A DNA stretch of 10,835 nucleotides from the NCBI GenBank assembly GCA_937892025.1, contig CALAVA010000156.1, positions 1 to 10,835 of the forward strand, in the 5' to 3' direction. Both the position numbers and the translations under genes were made by a program. This document shows positions 6,324 to 10,835 of this stretch, in pieces (within the stretch, counting starts at the first letter, position 1; every line of letters begins with the position of its first letter). The notes under the pieces were generated by a model. The model had not been told where the DNA came from, ran no database searches, and saw only the letters and a list, made by a program, of their open reading frames with translations. The DNA comes from an uncultured Bacteroidales bacterium (GTDB lineage: Bacteria > Bacteroidota > Bacteroidia > Bacteroidales > WCHB1-69).

Positions 6324-7529
6324 ATGAACTATTTATCTGATAGAATAACACAAATGGCGGAATCTGAAACCCTTGCCATGACACAACTTGCTCGTGAACT
6401 CAAAGCCCAAGGCAAAGACGTTATTAGTTTGAGCATAGGAGAACCTGATTTTAACACCCCTGACACCATTAAAGACGCTGCAAAAAAAGCCATTGATGAT
6501 AATTTTACCCATTATCCGCCTGTTGCTGGTTATGCAGATTTAAAAGAAGCAATTAGCAAAAAATTCAAAAGAGATAACAATTTGGATTACAAAACAGACC
6601 AAATTGTTGTTTCCACAGGAGGGAAACAAGCCATTTATCAAGCCGTAATGGCTACCGTCAATCCTGGTGATGAAGTGATTATCCCCACTCCATTTTGGGT
6701 ATCATATAAAGAAATTGTTCGTGTGGCAGGCGGCATCTGCATCTTTGTGAAAACAAAAATTGAAAATGATTTTAAGGTTACCGCAGAACAATTAGAAAAG
6801 GCTATCACAGACAAAACCAAAATGATTATTTTCAGTTCTCCCTCAAACCCAACAGGCATGTTATACACCAAAGACGAATTGAAAAAAATCGCTGATGTCG
6901 TAGCACAACATAAAAATGTGCTTGTTTTATCTGACGAAATTTATGAACACATCAACTTTGTCGGTCACCATGAAAGTATTGCCCAATTTGACAACGTGTA
7001 CGACCAAGTAATCACCGTTAATGGTGTTGCCAAAGGGTTTGCTATGACAGGTTGGCGTATCGGGTTTATCGGTGCTCCCAAAATTATTGCACAAGCCTGC
7101 CAAAAATTGCAAGGACAAATTACATCCGCTACTTGCTCCATCGCACAAAAAGCAACAGTATGTGCTATGAATATGGACCCAACTACCAGTAAAGATATTA
7201 TTGATATGAGAGCCAAATTTTTAGAACGTAGAGACTTGGTTTTCAAACTTTTAAAAGAAATCCCGGGAATTGATGTCCGCTTACCTCAAGGGGCTTTCTA
7301 TTTCTTCCCAAAAATCAACGCATTCTTCGGAAAAAAAACAGAAAAAGGAGAACTTATAAAAAACAGCACAGACTTGAGTATGTATTTACTTAACGAAGCA
7401 AACGTAGCTACCGTACAAGGAAGTGCCTTTGGCGATGACGACTGCATTAGATTATCTTATGCAACCTCTAATGAAGCATTAGTAGAAGCAATTAAACGTA
7501 TCAAAAATGCACTAGAAAAATTAAAATAA
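6324..7529 (+). CDS. Class I PLP-dependent aminotransferase, aspartate aminotransferase type
   Basis: This cytosolic enzyme moves amino groups between amino acids and 2-oxo acids, most likely aspartate/glutamate. At 401 residues it has the usual length. It is a fold-type I protein with the expected order: SLSIGEPDFNTP (36-47), THYPPVAGYADLKEAI (62-77), STGGKQAIYQA (97-107), SPSNPTG with N175, VLSDEIYEHI with D204 and Y207, NGVAKGFAMTGWRIGF with the Schiff-base lysine K237 and R245, and IRLSYA with R376, the substrate carboxylate arginine. The layout resembles subgroup I-gamma enzymes, common in Bacteroidota. Family members also accept aromatic amino acids or prephenate, so the precise substrate is inferred. 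It is monocistronic, with a promoter motif upstream and an intrinsic terminator 34 bases after the stop. The ATG at 6324 has no Shine-Dalgarno sequence. Confidence 0.93.
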   Translation: MNYLSDRITQMAESETLAMTQLARELKAQGKDVISLSIGEPDFNTPDTIKDAAKKAIDDNFTHYPPVAGYADLKEAISKKFKRDNNLDYKTDQIVVSTGGKQAIYQAVMATVNPGDEVIIPTPFWVSYKEIVRVAGGICIFVKTKIENDFKVTAEQLEKAITDKTKMIIFSSPSNPTGMLYTKDELKKIADVVAQHKNVLVLSDEIYEHINFVGHHESIAQFDNVYDQVITVNGVAKGFAMTGWRIGFIGAPKIIAQACQKLQGQITSATCSIAQKATVCAMNMDPTTSKDIIDMRAKFLERRDLVFKLLKEIPGIDVRLPQGAFYFFPKINAFFGKKTEKGELIKNSTDLSMYLLNEANVATVQGSAFGDDDCIRLSYATSNEALVEAIKRIKNALEKLK

Positions 7530-7563
7530 ATTTGTCCATACTTTTAATTTACTTATGAAAAAG

Positions 7564-7586
7564 GAGCGAAATTTCGCTCTTTTTTT
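7564..7586 (+). terminator. Intrinsic terminator of the aminotransferase gene
   Basis: GAGCGAAATTTCGCTC (7564-7579) is a perfect palindrome followed by seven T residues (7580-7586). A-rich sequence to the left can pair with the T tract and lengthen the stem. The two central A-T pairs would open to form the loop. This is a standard Rho-independent terminator 34 bases after the stop codon. Confidence 0.85.
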
Positions 7587-7764
7587 ATACCTATACATCA
7601 AAATAACAAAACCGATTCAATGCCCCACTTTGCATACATAAAAAAAATAGAAATACAAGTAAAACTATGACGAAAATGAAAGAGATTTAATATCACCCAA
7701 TCCATCAATTTCTCTATTAACCAATAAAAAAAGTTTTTTAAAATATTTTCTGTCTTTTAGAGTG

Positions 7765-7799
7765 TTTCTGCATATTTTAAAAGTTTTTTGTTATCTTTG
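7765..7799 (+). promoter_or_regulatory. Bacteroidota-type promoter of rpoN-tadA
   Basis: TATCTTTG (7792-7799) matches TAnnTTTG exactly. TTTCTG (7765-7770) lies 21 bases upstream, an imperfect -33 element at acceptable spacing. Transcription should start near 7806, about 25 bases before the ATG at 7831. The predicted start of the RNA lies downstream of the alternative GTG at 7762, which rules that longer start out. Confidence 0.65.
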
Positions 7800-7830
7800 T
7801 AAAATCACAACAAAACAAACTTATCAAAAT

Positions 7831-9366
7831 ATGTTGAAACAAGCACAGAGAAATGAATTATCTTTGACCCAAAAACTCTCTCAAAGACAAATCTTACTAA
7901 TGAAATTGTTGCAAATACCGACAGTAATGTTGGAGCAACGTATCAATGAAGAATTGGAACAAAATCCTGCTTTAGAAATTGTAGAAGAAACCCCTAATGA
8001 CCACACCGATGACAATACATTAACGGCTGAAAATCAGAACGAAGATGTCAATGATGAACATACAGATGAGAATGACGACACCGATGATGATTATAACAGC
8101 AATGATGATGTGGAATCTTATTTTATGGAAATAGGAGATGATAATGAAGATAATAATTTTGAATACAATTATTATACACATGAGCAACAATTGGCAGACG
8201 AAAAAAAAGCCGCTTATATGGAAGCCTCTTATGTATCGGATGAAAGTTATCAAGAAATACTCCTTGCACAATTAGGCATGTTTGACCTATCAGAAGAGGA
8301 TAGAAAAATTTTAACATATATTATCGGTAGCATTGACGATAGTGGTTTATTGACACGAACGACAACTGAAATGGCCAACGATTTGCTCTTTTCTATGAAC
8401 ATACAGACAAAACCTCAACATATAGAAGAATTATTGGTCAATGTGGTACACAAGTTAGACCCAGCAGGCTCTGGAGCCAAAGACTTGAGGGAATGCCTAT
8501 CATTACAATTAGAACGCTTGCCTGAAACCGAAGATGTAATAATAGCCAAACATATTCTGAATAATGACAAATGTTTTCTTGAGTTTACAAAAAAACATTA
8601 TACCAAACTTCAACAACGTTTGAAATGTACTGATGAGGAATTATCCAAGGCCATAAATTGTATTGTCAATTTGGACCCAAGACCGGGAAATATACTACAA
8701 AAAAACAACAACTCATTTATTGTTCCTGACTTTGAAGTGATGATAGATGAAAAAACACAAGAAATTCAACTAACCATGCCAGATATGAATTTGCCCAAAC
8801 TACAAGTGAGCAAATTATATACTAATATGAATGCCCAATTGAAAGAAAATAAAACTATAGACACCGCCCAACGCAAGGAAGCCATGCAGTTTGTCAGACA
8901 AAAACGTCAGGCAGCACAATGGTTTATTGAAGCATTGGAACAAAGGGAATCTACCTTGTATCGTACCATGTGGGAAATTATACAACATCAAAAAGAGTTT
9001 TTCCTTAGTGGGGATAAAAAACAACTAAAACCTATGATATTAAAAGATATTGCCACTTGTGTAGGAAGCGATGTCTCTACCATTTCACGGGTGGTGAAAC
9101 AAAAATATGTACAAACTCCTTATGGCATTATCCCACTTAAATTCTTCTTCTCAGAATCTATCCACAAAGAAGACGGAGAAGAAGTGTCTTCACGCAAAAT
9201 AAAAGAAATTATTACAGAGGCAATTAATAACGAAAATCGCAACGAACCTTTGACTGATGGTGCTTTATGCCAAAAATTAAATGAAGCGGGATACAAATTG
9301 GCACGTAGAACAGTTGCAAAATATAGAGAATCTTTAGGTTTTCCCGTTGCAAGATTAAGAAAGTAA
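7831..9366 (+). CDS. rpoN: RNA polymerase sigma-54 factor RpoN
   Basis: RpoN directs core RNA polymerase to -24/-12 promoters and needs an AAA+ activator to open them. The protein has 511 residues from the ATG at 7831. Region I is clear at 11-50: SLTQKLSQRQILLMKLLQ and EELEQNPALEI. Region II (51-118) is a strongly acidic linker with about 25 Asp/Glu among residues 51-110. The core-binding part follows, with IIGSIDDSGLL (164-174), KLDPAGSGAKDLRECL (208-223) and NLDPRPGN (280-287). A helix-turn-helix lies near 404-425 (KDIATCVGSDVSTISRVV). The RpoN box ARRTVAKYRE is perfect at 491-500, and the protein ends PVARLRK. All regions are intact. The frame opens at a GTG at 7762, but the promoter lies inside that extension. 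No activator gene or -24/-12 promoter is evident in the window. tadA follows with no gap. Confidence 0.97.
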   Translation: MLKQAQRNELSLTQKLSQRQILLMKLLQIPTVMLEQRINEELEQNPALEIVEETPNDHTDDNTLTAENQNEDVNDEHTDENDDTDDDYNSNDDVESYFMEIGDDNEDNNFEYNYYTHEQQLADEKKAAYMEASYVSDESYQEILLAQLGMFDLSEEDRKILTYIIGSIDDSGLLTRTTTEMANDLLFSMNIQTKPQHIEELLVNVVHKLDPAGSGAKDLRECLSLQLERLPETEDVIIAKHILNNDKCFLEFTKKHYTKLQQRLKCTDEELSKAINCIVNLDPRPGNILQKNNNSFIVPDFEVMIDEKTQEIQLTMPDMNLPKLQVSKLYTNMNAQLKENKTIDTAQRKEAMQFVRQKRQAAQWFIEALEQRESTLYRTMWEIIQHQKEFFLSGDKKQLKPMILKDIATCVGSDVSTISRVVKQKYVQTPYGIIPLKFFFSESIHKEDGEEVSSRKIKEIITEAINNENRNEPLTDGALCQKLNEAGYKLARRTVAKYRESLGFPVARLRK

Positions 9367-9801
9367 ATGTTAGACGACAACTATTTTATGACTTTGGCCA
9401 TCAAGGAGGCACAATTGGCTTTAGAAAAAGGAGAAGTGCCAATAGGTTGTGTTATTGTTTGCAATGAAATGGTAATTGCTAAAGCACACAACTTAACACA
9501 GACATTGAATGACGTTACGGCTCATGCCGAAATGTTAGCTTTTTCGGCTGCATCTGAATATTTAGGAGCAAAATATTTGAAAGATTGCACATTATATGTT
9601 ACAATGGAACCATGTCCCATGTGTGCAGCTGCCTCGTATTGGACACAAATTGAAAAAATTGTATATGGAACCAAAGACACCAAACACGCTCATATTGACA
9701 GACAAAAATTGCTACACCCCAAAACATTGTGGATTGGTGGAATTAAAGAAAATGATTGTGCAAAGATAATGCAAGATTTTTTTCAAAAAAAACGCATTTA
9801 G
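9367..9801 (+). CDS. tadA: tRNA-specific adenosine deaminase TadA
   Basis: TadA converts adenosine-34 in the tRNA-Arg anticodon to inosine, allowing one tRNA to read several arginine codons. The 144 residues form a single cytidine-deaminase fold. Visible parts are GEVPIGCVIV (22-31), HNLTQTLNDVTAHAEM with zinc ligand H53 and proton-shuttling E55, the CTLYVTMEPCPMCA segment with zinc ligands C83 and C86, and LLHPKTLWIGG near 115-125. The residue after PCPMCA is Ala rather than the common Gly. Guanine deaminases share PCPMC and a nearby YW, but VTAHAEM together with GAKYLKDCTLYVT fits the Bacteroidota TadA pattern better. The ATG directly abuts the rpoN TAA, so it probably depends on rpoN transcription and translational re-initiation. 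A second ATG seven codons in would cut into the first helix and is less likely. Confidence 0.88.
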   Translation: MLDDNYFMTLAIKEAQLALEKGEVPIGCVIVCNEMVIAKAHNLTQTLNDVTAHAEMLAFSAASEYLGAKYLKDCTLYVTMEPCPMCAAASYWTQIEKIVYGTKDTKHAHIDRQKLLHPKTLWIGGIKENDCAKIMQDFFQKKRI

Positions 9802-9836
9802 CTGTTTAATAACAATTTGTTTGTCTTTTCTCAAAC

Positions 9837-9863
9837 AAAAAAGGCGGAATAAATTCCGCCTTT
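9837..9863 (-). terminator. Hairpin terminator between convergent genes
   Basis: GGCGGAA and TTCCGCC (9843-9849 and 9854-9860) form a seven-pair stem with a four-base loop, extended by flanking A-T pairs. On the minus strand it is followed by six T residues (9842-9837), giving a strong intrinsic terminator for the beta-helix gene. On the plus strand the tail is only TTT then AAG, so termination of rpoN-tadA would be weaker unless the extended A-T pairs help. One hairpin probably serves both directions. Confidence 0.8.
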
Positions 9864-9885
9864 AAGTATAATAAAATGATTTATT

Positions 9886-10835
9886 TTATTCAAATTTTTG
9901 TGCACCATAACCTGCCTTTGCTCCGAAGAATTTGAAACATTTTTCAAAATTATAGCGATTGCCGTACATAGTTGGACGAATATATTCTGTGCCTTGCATA
10001 TTCATGCCATGTGCTTGACGGAATTGATTGGCTGCAGAATTTCTATCAAACGAACTACTTTGAATTATTTTTATGTTTGAAAAGCCTTCAAGGTAATCAG
10101 GGTCAACGGCTTCTATTAATTTGTCGCCTTTGGCAAGTTCCATATTTCCATCTGCCTTTGGAACAGTTTTTTCGTCTAAATCTTCAAATTGAGCACACAT
10201 TACATTAAGCCATTTGCCACCGCCAGTGGCTGGAAGTTGCAAGTCTGCAGCATTCATAAAGAACACATTATCATAAATATTTGTAACACGTTTGGCTTCT
10301 ATTACAGCATCGGGACCACTATATAGATGTGTACGAGCAAGAGCGGCATAATTGTTGCACAAGAATATATTGTGATGAACATCAGCATTTACGCCTCTCA
10401 TAAATTCATATCCATAACCCATATCTATCATTTCTTTGGTTCTGCACCATGAAAAGGCTACAGTATTGTGATGGAAGTTGATATGGCAATGTTCTCCCGT
10501 TTTGTCCCAACTATCTACACGGCAACTTGAATAACGATTGCTGACAAAAACATTGTTGTATATTTCAACATTACCACAGCGAGTGTTGATTTGAATAGCA
10601 AAGTAAGGACTATTAGCGAAACAGCAATTGCGTATGATTACATTACCTGCAATAGCGGCTTCTGAATGAATAAGTTGGCGATGTACTTGTTCGTCCATCA
10701 TACGGCCAGTTTCAAATTTGTCAGAAGGACAACCGCAGGCAGGGTCACTGGGATTACATGGTTTGTAGGCATTCCAATAACCGAGATTGAGGGAGATACC
10801 ATCTATAATTAATGTACCTTGTATTTGATAATTTA
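9886..10835 (-). CDS. Right-handed parallel beta-helix repeat protein, 5' end outside the window
   Basis: The frame is open from the stop at 9886 to the window edge, giving 315 visible residues with the N-terminus missing. The ATG at 10701 is internal: 44 further codons upstream stay in frame and keep the same character, including GTLIIDGISLNLGYW. The body shows repeated beta-helix rungs of the N-x-F type: NVIIRNCCFANS, VEIYNNVFVSN, INFHHNTVAF, ADVHHNIFLCNN and NIYDNVFFMN. Such folds occur in polysaccharide lyases, glycosidases and surface adhesins. No catalytic signature can be named and no sorting domain is evident at the C-terminus, which ends AKAGYGAQKFE. About a dozen cysteines, including a PACGCP cluster, would be unusual for a cytosolic protein and suggest export, but the signal peptide would lie outside the window. 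The last 100 residues look non-repetitive. Fold assignment is good; function is unknown. Confidence 0.8.
   Translation of the reverse strand, partial: NYQIQGTLIIDGISLNLGYWNAYKPCNPSDPACGCPSDKFETGRMMDEQVHRQLIHSEAAIAGNVIIRNCCFANSPYFAIQINTRCGNVEIYNNVFVSNRYSSCRVDSWDKTGEHCHINFHHNTVAFSWCRTKEMIDMGYGYEFMRGVNADVHHNIFLCNNYAALARTHLYSGPDAVIEAKRVTNIYDNVFFMNAADLQLPATGGGKWLNVMCAQFEDLDEKTVPKADGNMELAKGDKLIEAVDPDYLEGFSNIKIIQSSSFDRNSAANQFRQAHGMNMQGTEYIRPTMYGNRYNFEKCFKFFGAKAGYGAQKFE

Larger units (their letters stand above)
7530..7830. other. Intergenic region before rpoN
   Basis: These 301 bases hold the aminotransferase terminator (7564-7586) at the left and the rpoN promoter (7765-7799) at the right. The 170 bases between them are AT-rich. 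I see no RNA gene, repeat or credible coding sequence there. Confidence 0.7.

Noticed and set aside
7555..7641. A 28-codon ORF running through the aminotransferase terminator.
   Set aside because: Its codons are simply the terminator hairpin and T tract read in frame, with no separate signal for translation.
7762..7830. GTG-initiated extension of RpoN.
   Set aside because: The extension contains the likely promoter, and standard RpoN proteins begin close to the LTQ region I motif, as with the ATG at 7831.
8020..8317. Minus-strand ORFs opposite the RpoN linker that look like membrane proteins rich in Ile.
   Set aside because: The Ile-rich character is the complement of GAT/AAT codons for Asp and Asn in the acidic linker, not a real gene.

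Overview
The window looks like ordinary chromosome from a low-GC member of the Bacteroidota, most likely Bacteroidales. Four things point there. Three upstream regions carry the phylum's -7 promoter element TAnnTTTG (upstream of panB, of the aminotransferase and of rpoN). Shine-Dalgarno sequences are almost absent. RNase H carries an N-terminal viroplasmin-type domain. The amidophosphoribosyltransferase-like protein is the long, roughly 630-residue form typical of this phylum. I identified genes by reading motifs and domain order; no database search was possible.

Left half (77-6017, minus strand): six genes lie head to tail with spacings of 39, 20, 8, -4 and 22 bases and almost certainly form one operon. 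In order of transcription they are panB (pantothenate synthesis), a long purF-like amidophosphoribosyltransferase, a small exported protein that looks like an outer-membrane beta-barrel, ribD (riboflavin synthesis), an RNase HI with a viroplasmin domain, and a ten-helix EamA/DMT permease. Three genes serve cofactor or nucleotide precursor supply, one removes RNA-DNA hybrids, and two belong to membranes. The leftmost 31 bases hold a G-rich direct repeat that fits a four-tract G-quadruplex.

Middle (6018-7830): a 306-base divergent promoter region separates panB from a plus-strand class I aspartate-type aminotransferase (6324-7529). The aminotransferase is followed by a clear intrinsic terminator. 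A 301-base gap then leads to a good promoter for rpoN.

Right half (7831-10835): rpoN (sigma-54) and tadA (tRNA adenosine deaminase) abut with no spacing and form a two-gene unit. A hairpin between the convergent genes follows. On the minus strand comes a cysteine-rich right-handed beta-helix protein. Its reading frame stays open to the window edge, so its 5' end is missing here.

I found no tRNA, rRNA, CRISPR array, insertion sequence, prophage or obvious defence system. I do not see a strong case for a new biological system. The points most worth a second look are the long PurF-like protein with an altered glutaminase oxyanion-hole position, the small barrel-like protein inside a cofactor operon, the truncated beta-helix protein, and the G-quadruplex-type repeat at the left edge.
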